The notes beneath the pieces are model-generated. The model ran no database searches. It worked only from the letters and a program-made list of their open reading frames with translations, and was not told where the DNA came from. This document shows positions 44,626-52,592 of a stretch of 64,000 nt of DNA, piece after piece. Origin of the DNA: Litchfieldia alkalitelluris (GTDB taxonomy: Bacteria > Bacillota > Bacilli > Bacillales > Salisediminibacteriaceae); NCBI RefSeq assembly GCF_002153425.1, contig NZ_KZ119600.1, forward strand, positions 3,399,920 to 3,463,919, read 5' to 3'. The first letter of the stretch is position 1. Each line of letters begins with the position of its first letter. The position numbers and the translations under genes are program-made.

Positions 44626-45564
44626 TTAATATTCTTCCTCTAATAACTCTATCATAAGATCTGGCCTATCGGTGATAATCCCGTCTGCCCCAAGATCAAT
44701 AAGCTCTCTCATCTCATCTTTATCATTGATTGTCCAATAATGAACGTCCATCCCTCGGCGGTCAGCTCCACGAATGAGTTTGGCATCTTTTAAATTAAAG
44801 CGCCCTTCCTCGGTTGGAATTTGAATTGCTTCTGCCTGTGGGCGGTATAAGGAGTTTAAAAATAATTTGTGGAACACAACAAATTTCGTTATTTCTCGTC
44901 TTCCACCCCCCATCGCTACCCTTCCACTTGATATATTAGTAACCATTTCCGTAATGTCTTGATCAAAAGATGCGATTAACACATTATCTTCTAATCGATA
45001 TTGTTGAATTAATTCCCACAATTTTTCGCCGATGGGCTCGTACAGTTCTGGGTCATTCGTAGCTTTAATCTCAATTACCCAGCGCATATCTGGAATGGAT
45101 TCGAATAATTCCTCAACTGTAGGTACTTTCACTCCCTTGCCACGAAAACTATAATCCCCACTTAAATCCTGAAAGTAATATCCTGCATCAAGTTCCTGAA
45201 TCTCATCCAAAGTTAAATCATTTACTCTCCCTGTTCCATTTGTAGTCCTGTCAACAGTATTGTCGTGGATTGCAACAAGATGACCATCCTTAGTCATATG
45301 AATATCAAACTCTAGAGCATCTACGCCCATTTCTACAGCCTGATGGAATGCTTCAAGTGTATTGGAGGGAGCTAAATGTTCACCTCCTTGGTGTGCAATC
45401 ACCATAGGACCTTCATTTTCGAAAAATGGTTTCATAGGCCTTTCAGATACAGGAAAAAAATAAATTACTAACCATAATATAAGGATAATGCCAATCATTA
45501 GTCCTAGTTTTTTAAAAGCTGAACTTTTCTTTGCATTTGAAACTCGAATGACAGATATTTTCAT
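44626..45564 (-). CDS. Glycerophosphodiester phosphodiesterase, membrane-anchored
   Basis: A 312-residue protein with an N-terminal membrane helix (GLMIGIILILWLVIYFF) and a GDPD TIM barrel outside. It hydrolyses glycerophosphodiesters to glycerol-3-phosphate and an alcohol. The catalytic His and metal ligands are visible in VIAHQGG, ALEFDIHMTKDG and VAIHDNTVDRTT, and the late WTIND, GADGIITDRPD are typical. The first motif is HQGG rather than HRGG, and the usual ENT is SNT. The ATG has GGAGGGAG upstream. The 52-bp repeat array begins about 180 bases upstream of its start. Confidence 0.9.
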   Translation of the reverse strand: MKISVIRVSNAKKSSAFKKLGLMIGIILILWLVIYFFPVSERPMKPFFENEGPMVIAHQGGEHLAPSNTLEAFHQAVEMGVDALEFDIHMTKDGHLVAIHDNTVDRTTNGTGRVNDLTLDEIQELDAGYYFQDLSGDYSFRGKGVKVPTVEELFESIPDMRWVIEIKATNDPELYEPIGEKLWELIQQYRLEDNVLIASFDQDITEMVTNISSGRVAMGGGRREITKFVVFHKLFLNSLYRPQAEAIQIPTEEGRFNLKDAKLIRGADRRGMDVHYWTINDKDEMRELIDLGADGIITDRPDLMIELLEEEY

Positions 45565-45740
45565 TTTCTCCCTCCTGATTATGTATTGGCAGCTATATAG
45601 ATATATTATAAGGGAACGGCATGAGCTAGAGTGAATAATGTTTCTGAAAAAGTTATGATACTTGTCTCCTTTCACTCTCTTCTATCTGTATTCAAGGTCC
45701 CAAGGAAATATTAAGTAAATCTTCTATATTGGTTTGGATA

Positions 45741-47349
45741 TGTAAAGAACAAAAGAAAGAAACTCACGTGAGATAGGACGCTTATCGAACGCGAAATTGA
45801 GCAAAAGCAAGAAACTCACGTGAGATAGGACGCTTATCGAACGCGAAATTGAACAAAAGTAAGAAACTCACGTGAGATAGGATGCTTATCGAACGCGAAA
45901 TTAAACAAAAGCAAGAAACTCACGTGAGATAGGATGCTTATCGAACGCGAAATTAAACAAAAGCAAGAAACTCACGTGAGATAGGATGCTTATCGAACGC
46001 GAAATTAAACAAAAGCAAGAAACTCACGTGAGATAGGATGCTTATCGAACGCGAAATTAAACAAAAGCAAGAAACTCACGTGAGATAGGATGCTTATCGA
46101 ACGCGAAATTAAACAAAAGCAAGAAACTCACGTGAGATAGGATGCTTATCGAACGCGAAATTAAACAAAAGCAAGAAACTCACGTGAGATAGGATGCTTA
46201 TCGAACGCGAAATTAAACAAAAGCAAGAAACTCACGTGAGATAGGATGCTTATCGAACGCGAAATTAAACAAAAGCAAGAAACTCACGTGAGATAGGATG
46301 CTTATCGAACGCGAAATTAAACAAAAGCAAGAAACTCACGTGAGATAGGATGCTTATCGAACGCGAAATTAAACAAAAGCAAGAAACTCACGTGAGATAG
46401 GATGCTTATCGAACGCGAAATTAAACAAAAGCAAGAAACTCACGTGAGATAGGATGCTTATCGAACGCGAAATTAAACAAAAGCAAGAAACTCACGTGAG
46501 ATAGGATGCTTATCGAACGCGAAATTAAACAAAAGCAAGAAACTCACGTGAGATAGGATGCTTATCGAACGCGAAATTAAACAAAAGCAAGAAACTCACG
46601 TGAGATAGGATGCTTATCGAACGCGAAATTAAACAAAAGCAAGAAACTCACGTGAGATAGGATGCTTATCGAACGCGAAATTAAACAAAAGCAAGAAACT
46701 CACGTGAGATAGGATGCTTATCGAACGCGAAATTAAACAAAAGCAAGAAACTCACGTGAGATAGGATGCTTATCGAACGCGAAATTAAACAAAAGCAAGA
46801 AACTCACGTGAGATAGGATGCTTATCGAACGCGAAATTAAACAAAAGCAAGAAACTCACGTGAGATAGGATGCTTATCGAACGCGAAATTAAACAAAAGC
46901 AAGAAACTCACGTGAGATAGGATGCTTATCGAACGCGAAATTAAACAAAAGCAAGAAACTCACGTGAGATAGGATGCTTATCGAACGCGAAATTAAACAA
47001 AAGCAAGAAACTCACGTGAGATAGGATGCTTATCGAACGCGAAATTAAACAAAAGCAAGAAACTCACGTGAGATAGGATGCTTATCGAACGCGAAATTAA
47101 ACAAAAGCAAGAAACTCACGTGAGATAGGATGCTTATCGAACGCGAAATTAAACAAAAGCAAGAAACTCACGTGAGATAGGATGCTTATCGAACGCGAAA
47201 TTGAGCAAAAGTTAGAAACTCACGTGAGATAGAATGCTCATCGAACGCGAAATTGAGCAAAATCATGAAACTCACGTGAGATAGGACGCTTATCGAACGT
47301 GAAAATGTGCAAAAGCAAGAAACTCACGTGAGATAGAATGCTCATCGAA
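45741..47349. repeat. 52-bp tandem array, 31 units
   Basis: Thirty-one units of exactly 52 bases, counted by CTCACGTGAG at 45763, 45815 and every 52 bases to 47323. Each unit reads, in pieces, CAAAAGCAAGAAA, CTCACGTGAGATAGGA, TGCTTATCGAACGCG, AAATTAAA. As far as I can read, units 4-27 are identical. The first two and last three differ (GGACGC, GAATGCTCATC, ATTGAG, GTGAAAATGTG), while the palindrome never changes. The period is not a multiple of three and TAG/TAA stops recur, so it is noncoding. There are no unique spacers. It lies between two minus-strand genes, after the terminator of the upstream one. Confidence 0.95.
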
Positions 47350-47351
47350 AA

Positions 47352-47398
47352 ATAAAAAAGAAGCTTAATGGAAAATCGGCCTGATCTCCATTAAGCTT
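47352..47398 (-). terminator. Terminator after the BtuF/FhuD-like gene
   Basis: AAGCTTAATGGA pairs perfectly with TCCATTAAGCTT; on the minus strand it is followed by CTTTTTTATTTTT. It isolates the repeat array from the gene upstream. Confidence 0.88.
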
Positions 47399-47413
47399 TA
47401 GCACACTTATTCT

Positions 47414-48364
47414 CTATTCATTTGTCAGCTCTGGGTAAACTGTCTCCGCTAAAATTCTCACAGCTTGACCAATCCGTGGACCAGGACGAGACATTATATC
47501 TGAATCAACAAGGAACACTTCTCCGTTTTCTACTGCAGTAATCCCACTCCAACCTGAACGGCTCATTATTTCTCCTTCAGGGTCATCAGTAAAATTAACT
47601 GTAGTAATAATTATATCGGGATTTCTTTCCACTACATCTTCTTCATTGACAGGTATCCACCCTTCAACATCTCCAAATACATTCTCTACCCCAGCAGCCT
47701 CTAATACCGCTTGTTGAAATGTATTTGCTCCTATTGTATAAATATCAGGACTTGGGCTAATTTCAAAATAGACAGATGGTGTTTCCTCTACTGAATTTAC
47801 TAATTGCTCAACTTCCTCCATCTCCGCTTGAATATCTTGAACTAACGCTTCTCCCTGTTCTTCTACCCCCATAACCTCTGCAATTTGAATGATATCATTG
47901 TATACATCATCAATCGTCAAGGCATCGGAAATAACAAATACAGGAATACCAGCAGCTTTAATAGATTGCAGAAGTTCCTGATTGCCAATTGTATATGCAA
48001 AAATCACGTCTGGATCTAATTCAATAATTCGCTCCTCATTGATATGCAGGGCATCTGATACATTTTCAATATCCAAAGCCTCTTCAGGATAATTATCATA
48101 TTCCGTTACACCAACAACTTTATCTCCTTGTCCTAAGGCGAATAAAATTTCTGTATTACTAGGTGTCAAGGAAACGACTGTTTCAGGTACCTCCTCAAAA
48201 GTGAAGGCATCTCCTAAGTCATCTGTTACTGTATATGTAGTATCTTCCCCAACTTCCGATGTGTCTGTATCTGTGTCGGCTTCATCATTTTCCTCAACCT
48301 GATCCGTTTGACAACCCATTAATACAACTAATAAAAGTGTTATAACTAACCATGCTTTTCTCAT
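47414..48364 (-). CDS. ABC transporter substrate-binding lipoprotein (BtuF/FhuD family)
   Basis: A 316-residue class III binding protein. Lipobox VVLMGC, an acidic ~30-residue tether (EENDEADTDTDT), then two lobes joined by a long helix (MGVEEQGEALVQDIQAEMEE). The start of lobe 1, VVSLTPSNTEILFALG, and GVTEYDNYPEEA resemble BtuF/YvrC-type B12 or corrinoid binders; siderophore binding is the alternative. No permease or ATPase gene is next to it, so it must share one elsewhere. The ATG used has GGAGGATAAAG upstream. No B12 riboswitch is seen. Confidence 0.85.
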   Translation of the reverse strand: MRKAWLVITLLLVVLMGCQTDQVEENDEADTDTDTSEVGEDTTYTVTDDLGDAFTFEEVPETVVSLTPSNTEILFALGQGDKVVGVTEYDNYPEEALDIENVSDALHINEERIIELDPDVIFAYTIGNQELLQSIKAAGIPVFVISDALTIDDVYNDIIQIAEVMGVEEQGEALVQDIQAEMEEVEQLVNSVEETPSVYFEISPSPDIYTIGANTFQQAVLEAAGVENVFGDVEGWIPVNEEDVVERNPDIIITTVNFTDDPEGEIMSRSGWSGITAVENGEVFLVDSDIMSRPGPRIGQAVRILAETVYPELTNE

Positions 48365-48433
48365 TTCTTTATCCTCCATTACATTTTCAATGTTTGTAAA
48401 TATCTTTTTTACCTAATACATATCAATTTTATT

Positions 48434-48461
48434 AGTATAGCATATTTGGGCAAAATATGAA
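48434..48461 (-). promoter_or_regulatory. Possible promoter of the binding-protein gene
   Basis: Minus-strand TTCATA and TATACT, 16 bases apart, about 70 bases before the start codon. The -35 is weak. Confidence 0.35.
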
Positions 48462-48571
48462 GAAACTGTATTTATCTCTAACTCCTAGGGTCGAGCCAAT
48501 CACACTTTACATAATCTATTATCTATTAACAAAATATCTTTTATAAAACAATAACTTTTAAGGAGAATACT

Positions 48572-48766
48572 ATGAAAGCAGTTACTTATCAAGGTGTAAA
48601 GGACGTTAAAGTAAAAGAAGTCCCAAACGCTAAGTAAGAAAAAAATGATGATGTTTTAGTGAAAATTACTAGTACAGCAATATGTGGATCTGACCTCCAT
48701 CTCGTTCACGGGATGATTCCAAATTTTCCAGAAGACTATATCATTGGGCATGAACCAGTGGTTTAA
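48572..48766 (+). pseudogene. Remnant of a zinc-dependent alcohol dehydrogenase
   Basis: The frame begins MKAVTYQGVKDVKVKEVPNAK with a good AAGGAG site, meets a TAA at 48635, then continues in the same frame with DDVLVKITSTAICGSDLHLV and YIIGHEPVV before another TAA at 48764. These are the N-terminal GroES-like part of a class III type ADH, including the catalytic-zinc Cys (ICGSD) and the GHE motif. About 65 of some 380 codons remain and the rest is deleted. It is inactive. It suggests loss of a formaldehyde- or alcohol-oxidising enzyme. Confidence 0.88.
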
Positions 48767-48794
48767 AAACCATAATAATTCCCAGATGAATGAA

Positions 48795-48852
48795 GCTTTT
48801 TAGGAAGAGACTCGAGCTATAGGTAAATACTATTTCCCTTGGCGTCTCTTCC
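48795..48852 (-). terminator. Candidate terminator after the SDR gene
   Basis: GGAAGAGAC and GTCTCTTCC pair across a 32-base loop, followed by a short TAAAAAG on the minus strand. The large loop lowers confidence. Confidence 0.5.
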
Positions 48853-48875
48853 CTTAAAGCTATTTTAACGTTTTT

Positions 48876-49778
48876 TTAAGAACCTGTTATTTCACCACCG
48901 TTAACATGCAACACTTGACCAGATACATATTTAGAATCATCTGAAGCCAGATAAACGTAGGTTGGCGCAAGCTCGAACGGTTGCCCTGGTCGCTTCATTG
49001 GCGTATCAACTCCAAATTCCTTCACTTTCTCCGCTGAAAAGCTCGATGGAATTAAAGGTGTCCAAATCGGACCAGGTGCCACGCCGTTCACCCTTATCCC
49101 TTCCTTTTGTAGCGATAAAGACAAGGACCTTGTAAAGGCTACAATTGCCCCTTTTGTTGCAGAATAATCGATTAGGTCTACATTCCCCTTATATGCAGTA
49201 ACCGATGTAGTATTAATAATGGTACTTCCCTTTTTCATATAAGGTAGCGCTGCCTTTGTTAGATAAAAAAACGAGTAAATATTTGTCCTGAAAGTATGAT
49301 CTAACTGTTCTGCTGATATATCAAGAATACTATCTTGAACATATTGAACAGCATGATTATTGACTAAAATATCAATGCGACCAAAAGAAGCCATTGTCTG
49401 CTCAATCGCTCTTTTTGACATACTTTCCTCTTTTAAGTCACCTGGAATCAACAAGCACCGTTGACCTAATTGCTCGATTCGAAATTTTGTTTCCTCTGCA
49501 TCTCCATGCTCACATAAGTAAGGGATGACGATAGATGCCCCTTCCTTAGCGTAAGCAATTGCGACTGCCCTCCCTATGCCACTATCACCACCAGAGATGA
49601 TCGCTACCTTTCCATCTAACTTGCCACTTCCATGATAATTTGGATTCTCGAAGATTGGACGTGGAACCATCATAGACTCAACTCCTGGGTGGTGCTCTTG
49701 GTGTTGAGGATAAAAAGACATTGGCTTATCTTTACATTCTTTCTCCATGCTATAATACGGATATTTTGGATAATCCAT
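48876..49778 (-). CDS. SDR family oxidoreductase (YhdF/YhxC-like)
   Basis: A 300-residue short-chain dehydrogenase with the extra ~50-residue Pro/His/Tyr-rich N-terminus of the stress-type group (YPKYPYYSMEKECKDKP). The cofactor motif is SGGDSGIGRA, then NNHAVQ, and the catalytic Ser, Tyr and Lys lie in NTTSVTAY and YSATKGA. The C-terminal VSGQVLHVNGGE is standard. Substrate unknown; in Bacillus such enzymes are often under general stress control, but I see no sigma-B promoter here. Its ATG has AGGAGGA upstream. Confidence 0.88.
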   Translation of the reverse strand: MDYPKYPYYSMEKECKDKPMSFYPQHQEHHPGVESMMVPRPIFENPNYHGSGKLDGKVAIISGGDSGIGRAVAIAYAKEGASIVIPYLCEHGDAEETKFRIEQLGQRCLLIPGDLKEESMSKRAIEQTMASFGRIDILVNNHAVQYVQDSILDISAEQLDHTFRTNIYSFFYLTKAALPYMKKGSTIINTTSVTAYKGNVDLIDYSATKGAIVAFTRSLSLSLQKEGIRVNGVAPGPIWTPLIPSSFSAEKVKEFGVDTPMKRPGQPFELAPTYVYLASDDSKYVSGQVLHVNGGEITGS

Positions 49779-50044
49779 TTTAAAAATCCTCCTGAATATA
49801 AAACTTATTCAGATTAAACTATGCATGAATGAGGGCGTTTGGTGCGTAAGTTTAAATAGACAACCTTATGATTCTTACAATCACTAACTTTGATAAAGAA
49901 AAATAACCATATTTTATATTACTAGAAATAAATATGTGGTAATAGTATCAGGTACTATATATAATGAATACAAAACACTTTCTATAATAACAAGAGATAT
50001 TCTCGAACTAGTACTTATAATCTTTTTGAAAAGGAGCATTTATT

Positions 50045-50902
50045 ATGAAGAAAAAGAAGATTGCTTGGGTGACAGACTCAACTGCCTACCTTACACAAGA
50101 TTTACTAGATCACCCTGATGTGTACCATTTACCCATTGTTATTATGTTTGAAGATCAAGTTTATGAGGATGGTGTTGATCTGACAACTGAAGAATTATAT
50201 AAACGTCTACGTGAAGAGAAAAATATACCCAAAACCTCCCAACCTTCTGTAGGTAAGTTTGCTGAGTTATATGACAAAATAAAAGAAGAATACGATTGCG
50301 CCATCGCTATTCATATTTCTAGTAAACTTAGTGGAACATTGGACAGTTCAGTAGCTGGAAAGGATATGGCTCATTTTGATGTGGAAGTTGTAGATTCTCA
50401 CTCCATTTCATACGCGATTACGACACTACTAAAAAAGGGAATCGAGTTGGAGAAGCAAGGGGTAGATGTAAAGGAGATTGCTAATCGTTTAAGAGAGGAA
50501 ACGAAAAACTCAGTAAACTATATTTTATTAGGGAACCTTGATCAATTTTATAAAGGTGGTCGAATGAATGGGGCACAATTCCTCCTAGGAAGTGTCCTCC
50601 AGATCAAACCGATCATTCAGATCACTAAAAATGGAGAAATAGAGCTCTTTGAAAAGGTTCGTTCAGAGAAAAAAGCAATTAATAGAATCATAGAACTCTT
50701 AAAACAATCTTATAGGGAGCATAACATAAAGCAAGTACAGATCATGCATGGGAATACTCTTGAAAAAGCTGAAGAATTAAGTAATAAAATCAAGGAACAT
50801 CTCCCTAATATAGATATTGTCATCGGGGATATCAGCTCCTCAATTGCAGTTCATGCAGGAGAAGGTACTCTTGGCCTTATTTGGCATAAAGAAAAAGAAT
50901 AA
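50045..50902 (+). CDS. DegV family fatty-acid-binding protein
   Basis: A 285-residue two-domain protein of the DegV/FakB type, which holds a fatty acid for phosphorylation by FakA. The opening KIAWVTDSTAYLTQDLL, KTSQPSVGKFAELYDKI and ISSKLSGTLDSS are the ligand headgroup motifs, and GRMNGAQFLLGSVLQIKPI is the C-domain signature. An AAAGGAG site precedes the ATG. No fakA is in the window. Confidence 0.92.
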   Translation: MKKKKIAWVTDSTAYLTQDLLDHPDVYHLPIVIMFEDQVYEDGVDLTTEELYKRLREEKNIPKTSQPSVGKFAELYDKIKEEYDCAIAIHISSKLSGTLDSSVAGKDMAHFDVEVVDSHSISYAITTLLKKGIELEKQGVDVKEIANRLREETKNSVNYILLGNLDQFYKGGRMNGAQFLLGSVLQIKPIIQITKNGEIELFEKVRSEKKAINRIIELLKQSYREHNIKQVQIMHGNTLEKAEELSNKIKEHLPNIDIVIGDISSSIAVHAGEGTLGLIWHKEKE

Positions 50903-50913
50903 ACACAAAGAAA

Positions 50914-50940
50914 AACCGGGCAAATTGCTCGGTTCTTTTC
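50914..50940 (+). terminator. Terminator after the degV gene
   Basis: AACCGGGC and GCTCGGTT (one G-T pair) close a five-base loop and are followed by CTTTTC. Confidence 0.75.
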
Positions 50941-50984
50941 TTATCAACAAATTTGCTTTACAAGATAGATAGGTTGCAGGCTTT

Positions 50985-51026
50985 GTAAAAAAAACTCATG
51001 AAAGATCCACGTTCATGAGTTTTTTA
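50985..51026. terminator. Terminator overlapping the end of the small 51.0-kb gene
   Basis: AAACTCATGAA and TTCATGAGTTT pair perfectly around a nine-base loop; T runs follow on both strands. The stem includes the stop codon region of the minus-strand gene. Confidence 0.8.
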
Positions 51027-51297
51027 CTTCCTTAAATACCTTAATAAATTCATTTGGATTTTCTTTTACATTATAGCTAAAAACCCCCTGATTCGTATGT
51101 AAATATAAAAAGCCTTCCTCTCCCCTAATTTGTTTAAAAGACATATCAATGACTGTATGTAGTAGAAATTCCTTTTTGGCAGTAACAATTTTCTCATCAT
51201 ATAATTTCATCACACAGTTTGTTTCTATATTCTTTTGATCTAAAGGAGTGACGACCCGCTCCGTTGTAACATAAGGGTGCTGACTAATTAAATTCAT
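51013..51297 (-). CDS. Small PH-like domain protein of unknown function
   Basis: A 94-residue cytoplasmic protein with alternating beta strands and a final helix (FLLHTVIDMSFKQIRGEEGF, LYLHTNQGVFSYNV, PNEFIKVFKEV), a layout like bacterial PH domains. Exact family not recognised. GGAGGATTTT sits before the ATG. It has its own terminator and stands between degV and the exonuclease gene. Confidence 0.7.
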   Translation of the reverse strand: MNLISQHPYVTTERVVTPLDQKNIETNCVMKLYDEKIVTAKKEFLLHTVIDMSFKQIRGEEGFLYLHTNQGVFSYNVKENPNEFIKVFKEVKNS

Positions 51298-51538
51298 AAA
51301 ATCCTCCACTCAAATAAATTGCTTTAGTTTATATCATGTACAAGAAATTATACGGTTGAAACAAAGAAAAGTTCCATCTTATTTATTTTTTACTTTCTGT
51401 GTGAACAAATACAAGAGTACGCACCCGCAATAAGGACGTTTACTAAATATATAAAATATGCCAATAGACAAAAAAACAACAGTTTGCCCCTTCTATTTGA
51501 TATAATATACAAGATTATTGAATAAAGAGGTGTTTCTT

Positions 51539-52405
51539 ATGGAAAAAAACAAAGTCATGCTCGTAGATGGAATGGCTTTATTATTTAGATCTTTCTATGC
51601 AACTGCTATGAGTGGCTATTTTATGGTTAATAGTAAAGGTGTTCCTACAAATGCCATTCACGGTTTCATTAAGCATTTATTTACTGCTGTGAACACATAT
51701 AAACCTAGCCATGTCATTTGCTGTTGGGATATGGGCAGCAAAACTTTTAGAACAGAGCTTTACCCTGATTATAAAGGAAATCGCGGGGAGCCACCTGTAG
51801 AATTAATTCCACAATTTGATCTTGTAAAAGAAGTAGTAGAGTCTCTAGATATTCCAAACGTAGGCCTAGCAGGATATGAAGCTGATGATTGTATTGGCAC
51901 ATTAGCCCAACATTATAAAGCAGATTCTGAAGTCCTTATCTTAACTGGAGACAAAGATATTTTACAGCTAATCGAAGAAAATATTCACGTTATTATTCTT
52001 AAAAAGGGCTATGGTAATTATGGTTATTACAAGGAAGATTCATTTTTTAATGAAGTCGGAATCGCTCCAAATCAAATGGTTGATTTGAAAGCCTTAATGG
52101 GTGACAGCAGTGATAACTATCCTGGAGTAAAAGGAATTGGAGAAAAAACGGCAGTTAATCTATTAAAGAATTATGAGTCCATTGAAGGGATTCTAGAAAA
52201 CCTCCCTTCACTAACAAAAGGTCAACGTACTAAAATAGAAAATGATCTTGAGATGCTACACCTCTCACGTAAACTTGCCAAAATCCATTGTGAAGTAGAC
52301 GTGAGCTGTGAAATAGAAAAAGCTATTTTTAATGTAGACCGTGAAAAAATGATCGCTAAATTTAAAGAGCTAGAATTTAAAAACATCGATTCAATGATAG
52401 GTTAA
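51539..52405 (+). CDS. ypcP: 5'-3' exonuclease (YpcP-like, FEN family)
   Basis: A 288-residue stand-alone version of the 5'-nuclease domain of DNA polymerase I, thought to remove RNA primers and flaps. Metal-binding acidic residues are in MLVDGMALLFRSF, CCWDMGSKTFR, YEADDCIGTLA and LTGDKDILQL, and the helix-hairpin-helix region reads LMGDSSDNYPGVKGIGEKTA. The ATG follows AAAGAGGTG. B. subtilis YpcP is the counterpart, though at another chromosomal place. Confidence 0.93.
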   Translation: MEKNKVMLVDGMALLFRSFYATAMSGYFMVNSKGVPTNAIHGFIKHLFTAVNTYKPSHVICCWDMGSKTFRTELYPDYKGNRGEPPVELIPQFDLVKEVVESLDIPNVGLAGYEADDCIGTLAQHYKADSEVLILTGDKDILQLIEENIHVIILKKGYGNYGYYKEDSFFNEVGIAPNQMVDLKALMGDSSDNYPGVKGIGEKTAVNLLKNYESIEGILENLPSLTKGQRTKIENDLEMLHLSRKLAKIHCEVDVSCEIEKAIFNVDREKMIAKFKELEFKNIDSMIG

Positions 52406-52425
52406 TGATCAATCTTTACATTCTT

Positions 52426-52460
52426 CAGTCCGCATTTATCAAAATGCGGACTGATATTTT
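52426..52460 (+). terminator. Terminator after the exonuclease gene; GTCCGCATT hairpin
   Basis: CAGTCCGCATTT pairs perfectly with AAATGCGGACTG over a four-base loop, followed by ATATTTTAATTTTA. Its arms equal those of the array at 21831-22010. Confidence 0.85.
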
Positions 52461-52547
52461 AATTTTATCCTGATTCCGTATATTAGGTGTTGATATGACC
52501 TCCATCTACTTCCCTTTTACCACAGGCATAAGTGCGACATCAGCTCA

Positions 52548-52592
52548 TTCTTCGCTGTGTCTTCTTTACCGCGGGCGGCTGATAAGCCTCAA
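52548..52592 (-). repeat. Fragment of the GC-rich dispersed element
   Basis: On the minus strand GAGGCTTATCAGCCGCCCGC follows the long copy at 29218-29240 (GAGGCTCACCAGCCGCCCGC) with two changes. Outside this core the similarity fades. It touches the end of the antiporter gene. Confidence 0.6.

Noticed and set aside
45763-47332. Array as a cluster of true parS sites
   Set aside because: Only the central eight bases agree; the flanking bases required for ParB recognition differ in every unit.
45741-47349. CRISPR array
   Set aside because: There are no unique spacers: the whole 52-base unit repeats unchanged, and no cas genes are nearby.
45741-47349. Repeat-containing protein gene
   Set aside because: The period is not a multiple of three and in-frame stops recur, so no reading frame crosses more than a few units.
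48365-48571. Cobalamin riboswitch ahead of the BtuF-like gene
   Set aside because: The region is short and shows no B12-box; hence B12 as ligand stays unproven.
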